DNA of 11,146 bases from Clostridiales bacterium (GCA_016303265.1 JAEDLZ010000042.1:1-11146); one strand, 5' to 3'. Positions 1 through 5,945 are shown, counted from the stretch's first letter. Notes: a model not told the origin generated them from the sequence alone. Program-made: numbers and translations.

Positions 1-758
1 TGAGCCTGTGCAAAATAGTGCCGAAGTGTATGCGGACTGCATCTTATAGTCTTATCTACATCGGCAAGTTCACCTGCCTTACCGACTATTCTTTCAATCG
101 CTTCAACAGTTAATTTTCTTCCGCTCTTTGACAGAAATAAATACTCCTCAACATTCTTATAGGCAAAATATCCGCTCCGTACATTAAGGTATTTTATAAG
201 ACATTTTTGCAAATACGGACTAACGCCAACTAATCTTTCCTTACGCCCTTTGCCGTAAATTTTAATACAACCATCAAATACACTGTCATATTTTAACTCA
301 CATAATTCATTGTTTCTTATTCCTGTATCAATTAGCATAGCCATAATTGCTTTATTGCGTATAGAAATATAATCTCTGCCGCTGAAAACATTAAGCATTC
401 TTTTGACTTCAGCATCAGTAAAAGTCTTGATTAAAGTTATATCTTCTTTTGACCATGGTACTTTAACGCACGGATTTATACTTATATATCCTTCATTTTC
501 AGCATATTTAAAAAATGCCCTATAGTTTCTCAGCAAGCCGTTAGTATATGTTATTTGTCTGCCATTTCGCCAAAGTTCCTTAAAAAACTCTTTAATCTGT
601 TTTGCAGTTACTTCCTCAATATCATAAATACTGTACTTGCTCTCCAAATAATTAAAGAACCTTTGAAGGTTATTTCTATATCCCTTAATTGTCCTGGGGG
701 AAAAATGTTTCACCTCACAATCATACAAAAACTCCGAATACACTGTTTTAAGTTGCAT
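1..758 (-). CDS. Tyrosine recombinase / phage-type integrase, 3' end outside the window
   Basis: This is a site-specific recombinase of the XerC/D-like tyrosine family, which cuts and rejoins DNA at attachment sites. The reading frame is open from the ATG at 758 to the window edge, giving 252 residues of an expected 300-330. Residues 1-95 form the N-terminal SAM-like core-binding domain. The catalytic domain follows, with the first catalytic Arg at 148 (DTGIR), the beta-hairpin Lys at about 170 (YGKGRKER) and the HxxR box at 243-246 (SPHTLRHYF). The second His/Trp and the nucleophilic Tyr would lie beyond the edge. The start is fixed by an AGGAGG ribosome binding site 6 bases upstream. A lone integrase beside housekeeping genes suggests the end of an integrated element extending to the left, but a solitary chromosomal recombinase cannot be excluded. 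Its start codon sits in a long inverted repeat. Confidence 0.93.
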   Translation of the reverse strand, partial: MQLKTVYSEFLYDCEVKHFSPRTIKGYRNNLQRFFNYLESKYSIYDIEEVTAKQIKEFFKELWRNGRQITYTNGLLRNYRAFFKYAENEGYISINPCVKVPWSKEDITLIKTFTDAEVKRMLNVFSGRDYISIRNKAIMAMLIDTGIRNNELCELKYDSVFDGCIKIYGKGRKERLVGVSPYLQKCLIKYLNVRSGYFAYKNVEEYLFLSKSGRKLTVEAIERIVGKAGELADVDKTIRCSPHTLRHYFAQA

Positions 759-800
759 AAAGACCTCCTGTCCATGCAATTTTTCAGTATATTCGGAGTT
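730..800 (-). repeat. 16-bp inverted repeat enclosing the integrase start site
   Basis: The arms 730-745 (AACTCCGAATACACTG) and 785-800 (CAGTATATTCGGAGTT) are inverted copies matching at 15 of 16 positions. In RNA the odd position is a G-U pair. Between them a second inverted repeat, TTGCAT (753-758) and ATGCAA (774-779), includes the ATG start codon itself, with the AGGAGG sequence in the loop. In the integrase mRNA this would form a long two-part hairpin burying the start codon. A possible -10 element (TATACT, 788-793) lies in the upstream arm. If that is the promoter, only the inner hairpin would be transcribed. Confidence 0.75.
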
Positions 801-868
801 ATGATGTACAAACTAATTACTTTTTAATTTTGGGGTACATATACCGTAGATATGGCAATGTACATCAT
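801..868. repeat. Inverted repeat with three ATGTAC hexamers near the integrase start
   Basis: ATGATGTACA at 801-810 is repeated exactly in inverted orientation as TGTACATCAT at 859-868. A third copy of the core, GTACAT, lies at 835-840 and forms a shorter inverted pair with ATGTAC at 858-863. The left arm abuts the 16-bp inverted repeat of the integrase start at 800/801. Clusters of short repeats beside an integrase are commonly arm-type recombinase, excisionase or repressor sites. Which of these applies cannot be read from the sequence. Confidence 0.55.
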
Positions 869-917
869 CACTGAGGCTCAAATAAAAATTTTCAAAACCT
901 AAAATACCTCTATCGAC

Positions 918-1664
918 CTATTCTTCGACCTCTTCCTCCGGCATATCCCATGTATGATAGATATTCTGGACATCATCGTTATCTTCAAGCATTTCTATCA
1001 GCTTTTCCATATTTTTGATGTCCTCCTCATTGGTAAGAGCAGTTAATGTTTTCGGAACATACTGTATTTCCGCCTGCTCAAACTCATAACCCTTGCCCTC
1101 AAGAGCCTCACGGGTTGCGCTGAAGCTTTCCGGTGTGGTCGAAATTTCAAAAATTCCGTCTTCTGCCGAAAAGTCCTCTGCCCCTGCGTCAAGAGCGTCC
1201 ATCATAACGGTATCCTCGTCCATACCGTCCTTTTGCTCTATAAGTATAATTCCCTTACGGTCAAACATAAATCCGACGCAGCCCGTCTGCCCCAAATTGC
1301 CGCCGTATTTGTCGAAATAATGTCTTAAATCCCCTGCAATACGGTTTTTATTATCGCTCAGAGTTTCAACCATAACGGCAACTCCTGCCGGGCCGTATCC
1401 CTCATATGTCATTTCAACATATTCACTTGTACTGCCCTCACCTGACGCCTTTTTAAGACTTCTCTGAATTGTATCGTTGGGCATATTGTTCGCCTTCGCC
1501 TTTGCGATAGCATCACGGAGCTTCGAGTTTGTATCAGGGTCTGCTCCGCCTTCCTTTGCCGCAACCATAAGCTCACGGCCTATTTTGGTGAAGAGCTTAC
1601 CCCTCTTTGCGTCAATAGCGCCCTTTTTTCTTTTAATTGTAGCCCATTTTGAATGTCCTGACAT
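918..1664 (-). CDS. yebC: YebC/PmpR/TACO1-family protein
   Basis: This is a full-length member of the YebC family (248 residues; usual length about 240-250). The N-terminal signature MSGHSKWATIKRKK and the following AKRGKLFTKIGRELMVAAK are diagnostic. The middle section (YEGYGPAGVAVMVETLSDNKNR, about 88-108) and the acidic C-terminal tail (DMPEEEVEE) are also typical. Family members were long described as DNA-binding regulators. Related proteins, including mitochondrial TACO1, act as translation factors that help ribosomes through difficult proline-rich stretches, so the regulator label should be treated cautiously. The ribosome binding site is weak (AGGAATAGGAATTT). AT-rich promoter-like sequence lies around 1710-1725 but I see no convincing -35. 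The gene ends 159 bases from the integrase start, so the chromosomal side of any element boundary would be at or just after its 3' end. Confidence 0.95.
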   Translation of the reverse strand: MSGHSKWATIKRKKGAIDAKRGKLFTKIGRELMVAAKEGGADPDTNSKLRDAIAKAKANNMPNDTIQRSLKKASGEGSTSEYVEMTYEGYGPAGVAVMVETLSDNKNRIAGDLRHYFDKYGGNLGQTGCVGFMFDRKGIILIEQKDGMDEDTVMMDALDAGAEDFSAEDGIFEISTTPESFSATREALEGKGYEFEQAEIQYVPKTLTALTNEEDIKNMEKLIEMLEDNDDVQNIYHTWDMPEEEVEE

Positions 1665-1760
1665 AAATTCCTATTCCTAACCTTTCTTCCCGCTTTGTTT
1701 TGCTTTCGTGCTTTTATATTTTATACCGAATCACGGGCTAAACGGCATACTACACCCAAA

Positions 1761-1785
1761 TGCCATATCTTAAAAAGATATGGCA
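1761..1785 (-). terminator. Perfect 11-bp hairpin downstream of the SPFH gene
   Basis: TGCCATATCTT (1761-1771) and AAGATATGGCA (1775-1785) form a perfect stem with a 3-base loop, 26 bases after the SPFH stop codon. Read on the minus strand it is followed by TTTGGGTG, a poor U-tract, so termination may be weak. A second possible pairing, GGCAT (1744-1748) with ATGCC (1760-1764), would compete with it. It could instead be an operator for yebC. Confidence 0.5.
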
Positions 1786-1810
1786 CGGGAATTTTCACTT
1801 AAATTTTATA

Positions 1811-2728
1811 TTACTTCTCGGTTATAACTTCCTTTAAGCCTGCGGCAAGCCCTGCAATGCCCTGAATTTCTGACGGAATGATAATTTTCGTTGCCTTACC
1901 GTCTGCAGCTTTTTCGAAGGCTTCAAGGCTCTTTATTTTAAGAACCTCTTCTCCGGGAGCGGCAGCGTTAAGCATTTTTATACCGTCCGCCGTTGCTTCC
2001 TGTACCTTGCGGATTGCTTCCGCCTCACCTTCGGCAATGCGGATTGCGGCTTCCTTCTCCGCTTCCGCTTTAAGAATAGCAGATGCCTTTTCCGCCTCGG
2101 CGCGGAGAATGGTCGACTCCTTCTCACCCTCGGCAACAAGGACTGCCGACTTTTTTTCACCCTCGGCACGAAGTATAGCTTCCCGGCGCTCACGCTCGGC
2201 CTTCATCTGCTTTTCCATTGCTTCCCGAATGCCTGCCGGCGGAATAATATTCTTAAGTTCAACCCGGTTGACCTTAATGCCCCACGGGTCGGTCGCCTCA
2301 TCAAGAATGGAACGCATTTTTGTATTTATTATATCCCTTGATGTCAGACTTTCGTCAAGCTCCATATCGCCGATTATATTTCTCAGCGTCGTTGCCGTAA
2401 GATTTTCAATCGCTGACATAGGAAGCTCCACGCCATAGGTATAAAGCTTCGGGTCCGTTATCTGGAAATATACTACCGTGTCAATCTGCATGGTTACATT
2501 ATCCTTTGTTATAACGGGCTGCGGCGGGAAATCAACCACCTGTTCCTTAAGCGTAACAACCTTTGCAACCTTTTCAATAAACGGAACCTTAAAATGGATT
2601 CCGACGCCCCATGTTGTCTTGTATGCACCGAGACGCTCAAGAACATAGGCGTTTGACTGGGAAACAATTTTTATGTTCCTGATTACCAGTATCAACAAAA
2701 TTATTACCACAGCAATAATATAAATCAT
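1811..2728 (-). CDS. SPFH/band 7 (stomatin/prohibitin-like) membrane protein, QmcA type
   Basis: This is a membrane-anchored SPFH protein of 305 residues, the usual size for the QmcA/stomatin type. Residues 1-17 form a hydrophobic N-terminal anchor. The band 7 domain covers roughly 20-180, with typical stretches such as AYVLERLGAYKTTW and VDFPPQPVITKDNVTM. Residues 186-240 contain five tandem 11-residue units, each with the core AEGEK or AEAEK, which should form a long coiled coil. A hydrophobic C-terminal segment follows (IQGIAGLAAGL). SPFH proteins build large ring or cage assemblies on the membrane and are linked to membrane microdomains and quality control; the exact role here is unknown. 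The gene follows nfeD by 12 bases, and the nfeD stop codon TAG lies inside this gene's GGAGG-type ribosome binding site. The two genes should therefore be translationally linked, as in the conserved stomatin-NfeD gene pairs. Confidence 0.95.
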   Translation of the reverse strand: MIYIIAVVIILLILVIRNIKIVSQSNAYVLERLGAYKTTWGVGIHFKVPFIEKVAKVVTLKEQVVDFPPQPVITKDNVTMQIDTVVYFQITDPKLYTYGVELPMSAIENLTATTLRNIIGDMELDESLTSRDIINTKMRSILDEATDPWGIKVNRVELKNIIPPAGIREAMEKQMKAERERREAILRAEGEKKSAVLVAEGEKESTILRAEAEKASAILKAEAEKEAAIRIAEGEAEAIRKVQEATADGIKMLNAAAPGEEVLKIKSLEAFEKAADGKATKIIIPSEIQGIAGLAAGLKEVITEK

Positions 2729-2740
2729 AACAATACCCTC

Positions 2741-3175
2741 CTAATCTTTTTTCTCAACCACAGCACGAACGCCTTCGATTCTGCGTATGATTACACTTTT
2801 TCCCTTTTCTATAGGCTCCCCGTTTTCGGTTCTTGCCGACCATATCTGACCCATAACCTTAATCGGCCCAGTTCCCGAAATTTCATCAATATTTTCGGTC
2901 ACAACGGCCTCAGCCCCGATAATTCTGTCCGCATTTGTCGGAACGGATTTCTCCCTGACAAATTTCTTAATAAGCGGTCTTGTAATAACAAGACAAATGA
3001 CCGATACCACAGTAAATACAGAAAGCTGAATCAGGAAACTTTCCGTAATGAGAGAAGTTATAAATGCCGCCAAGGCTCCGACAGCGAACCATATAGTGAC
3101 AAGATTTACGGTTCCTGCCTCAATTATGCCAAGCACAACCGCAAGAATAATCCAAAATAATGCAAATTCTGACAC
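2741..3175 (-). CDS. NfeD family membrane protein, partner of the SPFH protein
   Basis: This is a short-form NfeD protein of 144 residues when started at the GTG at 3175. That start is chosen because a perfect AGGAGG sits 6 bases upstream. An upstream ATG at 3205 would read straight through this ribosome binding site and has none of its own. Three membrane segments are visible (about 4-21, 23-43 and 48-70). A C-terminal OB-fold domain (about 80-144) follows, with the family signature WSARTENGEPIEKGKSVIIR. The long, protease-bearing NfeD domain is absent. NfeD-SPFH gene pairs are widespread in bacteria and archaea, and the products are thought to act together in the membrane. The gene follows the S1-domain gene by 35 bases and probably belongs to the same transcript. 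Confidence 0.92.
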   Translation of the reverse strand: MSEFALFWIILAVVLGIIEAGTVNLVTIWFAVGALAAFITSLITESFLIQLSVFTVVSVICLVITRPLIKKFVREKSVPTNADRIIGAEAVVTENIDEISGTGPIKVMGQIWSARTENGEPIEKGKSVIIRRIEGVRAVVEKKD

Positions 3176-3210
3176 GCAAATCCTCCTCTGCTCAAAAATA
3201 TACAAAAAAT

Positions 3211-3669
3211 TTATCTGCGATAACCGTTATTGCGTCTGCCTTCGGTATTTCGCTTGAGATCCTGAATTCTTTCGTCGCTGTCCTGCTTAAATTTTTGCAG
3301 TCTGTCCTCAAAGGACATATCGCTGTTATTGGTTTTCTTAAATTCAAATTCTTCCGGCTTCCCTGAAAACACATACGGAGCTCTCTTTTTATGCTCTTTC
3401 TTTTCACGGGGTTTATCCGGCTTCGCTTCAACCCCGTTATCCCCCGCCTTCTTTATGGAAAGCCCTATTTTATTATTCTCAACAGACACAACCTTAACCC
3501 GGACTTCTTGTCCGATTTTAAGGTATTTACTGACATCATCAACAAACTCTGATGAAATCTCTGAAATATGTATAAGTCCCGTACTTCCGTTTTCCAATTC
3601 GACAAATGCGCCGAAAGCAACGATCCCCGTTACCTTGCCGCCAAGTATGCTACCAACTTCCACCTGCAT
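3211..3669 (-). CDS. S1 domain RNA-binding protein, YabR type
   Basis: This small RNA-binding protein has 152 residues. Residues 1-75 are a complete S1 domain, with hallmark stretches GKVTGIVAFGAFVELENG, GLIHISEIS and GLSIKKA. A charged linker rich in Lys and Glu follows, then a conserved C-terminal segment (about 119-152: SFEDRLQKFKQDSDERIQDLKRN, then Gly/Arg-rich). This tail is typical of the clostridial relatives of Bacillus subtilis YabR. The S1 domain suggests binding to RNA or the ribosome; the exact target is unknown. Its position after divIC matches the yabPQ-divIC-yabR order of Bacillus. The ribosome binding site GGAGG is unusually far from the ATG (13 bases), but an in-frame stop just upstream rules out an earlier start. 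A TATAAT-like sequence upstream (around 3690-3696) lacks a good -35, so it is probably read mainly from the divIC promoter. Confidence 0.9.
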   Translation of the reverse strand: MQVEVGSILGGKVTGIVAFGAFVELENGSTGLIHISEISSEFVDDVSKYLKIGQEVRVKVVSVENNKIGLSIKKAGDNGVEAKPDKPREKKEHKKRAPYVFSGKPEEFEFKKTNNSDMSFEDRLQKFKQDSDERIQDLKRNTEGRRNNGYRR

Positions 3670-3741
3670 TATCTAAAAAAATCCTCCCTATGCCTGATTA
3701 TATATAAGTTAATTTAAAATCATATTTCGGAAAACGAGAAA

Positions 3742-4038
3742 TCATTTCGTCACATCAATATATATACGCTCATCCGACTTAACATAGCCAAGATACTCGC
3801 GCGCCTTCTGTTCCTTATATTCTCTGGTGTTCACCATTTCCGACTCCTCCTTGAGCCGTGCATTCTCATTCTTTGCGTCGGAAATCTGTGTTTCGCACGC
3901 AGCAGCGGTTTTTCTCTTCTGCGCCATTATGTACTGCTGATGAGCCAGGGTATACCCCGAATAAATAAGCACGCCTATAAACAAAAGCCGCACTGCCGCT
4001 TTTCTTATATTCAACTTTCCGCTCTTTTTCTTTTCCAT
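3742..4038 (-). CDS. divIC: Septum formation initiator DivIC (FtsB-like)
   Basis: This is a small bitopic division protein of 98 residues, the expected size. It has a basic N-terminal cytoplasmic tail (1-14), one membrane segment (about 15-33), a coiled coil (about 34-70) and the conserved C-terminal DivIC/FtsB motif around 74-95 (YKEQKAREYLGYVKSDERIY). DivIC works with FtsL and DivIB at the division septum outside the membrane and is needed for septal wall synthesis. The ribosome binding site is TTAGGAGTG. The gene has its own consensus vegetative promoter between yabQ and the start codon, which fits an essential growth function in an otherwise sporulation-related cluster. The S1-domain gene follows 72 bases downstream. 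Confidence 0.92.
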   Translation of the reverse strand: MEKKKSGKLNIRKAAVRLLFIGVLIYSGYTLAHQQYIMAQKRKTAAACETQISDAKNENARLKEESEMVNTREYKEQKAREYLGYVKSDERIYIDVTK

Positions 4039-4069
4039 ATTTAAGCACTCCTAAATATTATACATACAT

Positions 4070-4098
4070 ATTATATAATATTCAAAATCTTTTGTCAA
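4070..4098 (-). promoter_or_regulatory. Consensus sigma-A promoter for divIC
   Basis: On the minus strand, TTGACA (4093-4098) and TATAAT (4070-4075) are separated by exactly 17 bases. Both hexamers match the consensus completely. Transcription should start near 4063, giving a leader of about 25 bases that contains the divIC ribosome binding site. Confidence 0.9.
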
Positions 4099-4107
4099 CA
4101 ATTATTC

Positions 4108-4611
4108 TCATTTTTTTCGCATAATAAAGCCAATCTTTTTAAGTCCTATTTTTGCTTTAGCGCTCCGTATTTTTGCTGTTCGGCCTATTTTTCTGACGCC
4201 CCTGCCCGAATACCACATAACAAGCCTTGCCGGTTTTAACAATATCCTGAGAATTACGGCAATCGGACGCAGTAATATCAGCAATATCTTCTTTACGGCG
4301 CCCGAAATAAACCCCCAAACGGCACAAATTGCCCGAACAAACCGGTCTTTTATAAGAATTATATATGAAACACACCCAACAGCAAGCCCGATAAGCGTCT
4401 GCCATCTTATTTCGCCGTTATTTTTCAGGTATGTCACATAAAACACCAGAACCGCAGAAATTGCCGCAAAAAGTATGTCCTCCAGATTGACTATTACCGT
4501 AGGAGTGCAAAGCAAACGCCTGCTTATTCTCAGAAAATCATAGGCAAACATTATTCCTGCGCCGCAGGCGGTCATCCACAAAAAATAGGGCAGTTGATTC
4601 TCAAACCACAT
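4108..4611 (-). CDS. yabQ: Spore cortex biosynthesis protein YabQ
   Basis: This membrane protein has 167 residues when started at the ATG at 4611, where the YabQ family normally begins (MWFENQLPYFLWMTACGAGIMFAYDFLRISRR). A longer frame extends upstream but only overlaps yabP out of frame. Several hydrophobic segments are visible (about 8-27, 43-60, 68-86 and a long one around 95-125), followed by a strongly basic C-terminal tail. In Bacillus subtilis YabQ sits in the membranes around the forespore and is needed for spore cortex formation; that role is inferred here by family. The start lies 4 bases after the yabP stop and has no good ribosome binding site, so translation is probably coupled to yabP. 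Confidence 0.88.
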   Translation of the reverse strand: MWFENQLPYFLWMTACGAGIMFAYDFLRISRRLLCTPTVIVNLEDILFAAISAVLVFYVTYLKNNGEIRWQTLIGLAVGCVSYIILIKDRFVRAICAVWGFISGAVKKILLILLRPIAVILRILLKPARLVMWYSGRGVRKIGRTAKIRSAKAKIGLKKIGFIMRKK

Positions 4612-4615
4612 AGTC

Positions 4616-4891
4616 TTATTTGAACAGCTTGCTGAAAAATCCGCCGCTGCGGTTTTCAACATTGCTGTATACAAGGCTTTCAATTTCGCCTTCGATGCAA
4701 AGTTCTCCATCGTCCACATTCAACCGGCTCATATGCAAATCTTCGCCCTTAATGTTAAGCTGTCCTTCAGAGGTATAAACCCTGATTTCGGCTTCGCAAA
4801 AGCTGTCCACATCCTCCACTCCCGTCAGAAACAGCTTCTCCCTGTTTTCCATCGTAATCTTGTGCTGCATTATCTGTCTTTTCTCTTCCAT
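4616..4891 (-). CDS. yabP: Sporulation protein YabP (YabP/YqfC family)
   Basis: This small soluble protein has 91 residues and belongs to the YabP/YqfC family. Typical features are MENREKLFLTGVEDVDSFCEAEI and the beta-rich stretch TSEGQLNIKGEDLHMSRLNVDDGELCIEGEI, ending in FFSKLF. Started at 4891 it has GGAGG 9 bases upstream; the longer frame to 4933 lacks such support. The gene lies directly before yabQ, as in Bacillus, where both are made in the mother cell under sigma E. YabP is a sporulation protein of uncertain molecular role, linked to spore coat assembly. The S4-domain gene (yabO/rqcP) often found just upstream is absent here: the neighbouring gene is mecA, separated by a terminator. 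Confidence 0.9.
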   Translation of the reverse strand: MEEKRQIMQHKITMENREKLFLTGVEDVDSFCEAEIRVYTSEGQLNIKGEDLHMSRLNVDDGELCIEGEIESLVYSNVENRSGGFFSKLFK

Positions 4892-4911
4892 AAACTTTCG
4901 CCTCCATAATA

Positions 4912-4940
4912 AGTTTATTAAGAGATCCGCCATAATATGA
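4912..4940 (-). promoter_or_regulatory. Possible sigma-E type promoter for yabPQ
   Basis: On the minus strand, TCATATT (4934-4940) matches the sigma-E -35 pattern KMATATT completely. After 14 bases, AATAAACT (4912-4919) matches 6 of 8 positions of the -10 pattern CATACAHT. The start point would fall almost on the ribosome binding site, giving a very short leader, which lowers confidence. Confidence 0.4.
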
Positions 4941-4950
4941 ACACAATATA

Positions 4951-4989
4951 TAAAACCCGTCCTGGCTCAGAAAGCCGAACGGATTTTTA
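4951..4989 (-). terminator. Rho-independent terminator after mecA
   Basis: The segment 4957-4982 forms a stem in two blocks: CCGT with ACGG and GGCT with AGCC, separated by a small internal loop. On the minus strand it is followed by a run GTTTTATAT. On the plus strand it is followed by ATTTTTAT, so it could work in both directions. It separates mecA from yabP. Confidence 0.75.
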
Positions 4990-4999
4990 TCTCTTGTAT

Positions 5000-5626
5000 T
5001 TATTCCGCAAAATGGGTAAGTATAGCCTCAACTGCCCCTTCCCTTATCATTTCTGTTCCGTGTTCTTTAAGTATTCCTTCCATGACCGTCGGATTTTGCA
5101 CTCTTGAGGCATATTCCAGAATAATATTTTCAGCCTCAAAAAACGCCATTGTATCAAGCGGAATCATAACCAGATAAAAGCTGTCCCTGAATTTATAAAG
5201 CGCGCTGCTTCCGCAAAACAGGTCCTTCGTCTGGCAAACACATTGGCAGATATGCTCAAAATCCTCAAATCTGAATATATTTACAATCGGTGCTGTACGG
5301 CTGCGATTCTTTATTTTTATATCCATATTCTGACGGCGTATCTTGCCGTTTTTTGTCAAAACATCCATAACATCCGCGCCCGGTTCTATTTTGCTTATAA
5401 GCATAATAAAGCCCTCCGCATTTGAAGGGACAGCCTCAACCAACAGCTGTGACTTTCCCACCTTAAAATCAACATCCTTTTCGGCCTGCCTCAAGGCAAA
5501 CCAAAACATATCCTGCGCCTCAGGCGTATTATCGGTCAGATTTTTCATGCTCACATTCCAGATTTTTATATCCTCTTTATTCACCGTAACACGGATTTTA
5601 TTATCGCTTATCTTTTCTATCCGCAT
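5000..5626 (-). CDS. mecA: Adaptor protein MecA
   Basis: This is a MecA-family adaptor of 208 residues, within the family's usual 200-220. The N-terminal domain (about 1-80, beginning MRIEKISDNKIRVTVNKEDI) is expected to bind substrates. The C-terminal domain (about 113-208, with IFRFEDFEHICQCV and EHGTEMI near the end) should bind the ClpC unfoldase. A charged linker (about 95-112) joins them. In Bacillus, MecA delivers proteins such as ComK to ClpCP for degradation and activates ClpC; the clostridial substrates are not known from this sequence. The ribosome binding site is AAGGGGTG, 8 bases before the ATG. It has its own promoter and terminator and appears to be a single-gene unit. Confidence 0.9.
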   Translation of the reverse strand: MRIEKISDNKIRVTVNKEDIKIWNVSMKNLTDNTPEAQDMFWFALRQAEKDVDFKVGKSQLLVEAVPSNAEGFIMLISKIEPGADVMDVLTKNGKIRRQNMDIKIKNRSRTAPIVNIFRFEDFEHICQCVCQTKDLFCGSSALYKFRDSFYLVMIPLDTMAFFEAENIILEYASRVQNPTVMEGILKEHGTEMIREGAVEAILTHFAE

Positions 5627-5669
5627 GCCCTCACCCCTTTATGAAAACTTATACTTAAAGACTATTAAA

Positions 5670-5698
5670 ATTATACAATATTTTTTTCAATTTGAAAA
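5670..5698 (-). promoter_or_regulatory. mecA promoter overlapped by a palindrome
   Basis: On the minus strand, TATAAT (5670-5675) lies 17 bases from TTTTCA (5693-5698), a 4-of-6 match to the -35. A perfect 7-bp inverted repeat, TTTTCAA (5684-5690) and TTGAAAA (5692-5698), covers the -35 and part of the spacer. That is a good position for a repressor operator, though AT-rich DNA produces such palindromes by chance. Confidence 0.65.
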
Positions 5699-5733
5699 GA
5701 CTTATTTTTTTCCAAATGAAAATATTTTTCCCA

Positions 5734-5776
5734 TTGACATTTTTCTATTGTATTTTTATAAAAAGTGTGATATTAT
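5734..5776 (+). promoter_or_regulatory. Tandem sigma-A promoters for the non-coding RNA
   Basis: Two overlapping promoters are visible. The first is TTGACA (5734-5739), 17 bases, TATAAA (5757-5762). The second is TTGTAT (5748-5753), 17 bases, TATTAT (5771-5776), with an extended -10 TG at 5768-5769. The second predicts a start at about 5783, just before the conserved-looking 5' end of the RNA. Confidence 0.8.
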
Positions 5777-5782
5777 ATCTTA

Positions 5783-5945
5783 TGGAAACGCTCCCTGCGG
5801 TGTTCGTGAAACGGCATAAATGTAAAACCAACAAATTTCTTAAGGGATCTGTTCTCCGGGTACGGCGCAAATGCCTCCCGTGCTTGCACGGCCAGTGGAC
5901 TTGTAATGTCCCCGGGACTAAACCCACCTGCTATGCAGGTTTTTA
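5783..5945 (+). ncRNA. Structured non-coding RNA, probably 6S RNA-like
   Basis: This stretch has promoters in front, an intrinsic terminator behind and no credible reading frame. Its ends can pair: CCTGC (5794-5798) with GCAGG (5935-5939) and GGTG (5799-5802) with CACC (5925-5928). Inner hairpins include CGGG/CCCG enclosing GGC/GCC (5857-5880), CCGTGC/GCACGG (5878-5891, competing with the first by sharing bases) and GGAC/GTCC (5897-5911). The 5' sequence CTGCGGTGTTCGTGA resembles the GATGTTCG segment of 6S RNA. The length of about 163 bases and the end-to-end closing stem also fit 6S RNA, which binds the sigma-70-type RNA polymerase holoenzyme and dampens transcription in stationary phase. 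The resemblance is from memory of the family and was not tested against a model. An unrelated structured RNA is the main alternative. It does not look like a riboswitch for rsmD, because it ends in its own terminator and rsmD has a separate promoter. Confidence 0.6.
5926..5945 (+). terminator. Intrinsic terminator of the non-coding RNA
   Basis: ACCTGC (5926-5931), a TAT loop and GCAGGT (5935-5940) form a perfect 6-bp stem followed by TTTTA and then CTTTTTT. The same GCAGG may alternatively pair with the RNA's 5' end to form a closing stem. Confidence 0.85.

Noticed and set aside
555..827. 90-codon open frame on the plus strand in the integrase region
   Set aside because: It lies opposite the integrase gene, whose catalytic motifs and start site are clear.
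801..868. CRISPR-like or invertible promoter segment
   Set aside because: There are only two or three short repeats with unequal spacing and no spacers, and the 48-base interval is too short to carry an invertible promoter convincingly.
1878..2438. 186-codon open frame on the plus strand opposite the SPFH gene
   Set aside because: It is a shadow of the coiled-coil coding repeats: rich in Ser, Ala and Arg, with no ribosome binding site or recognisable domain.
5783..5945. Riboswitch or T-box controlling rsmD
   Set aside because: No known riboswitch or T-box consensus was recognised, the RNA has its own terminator, and rsmD has a separate promoter downstream.
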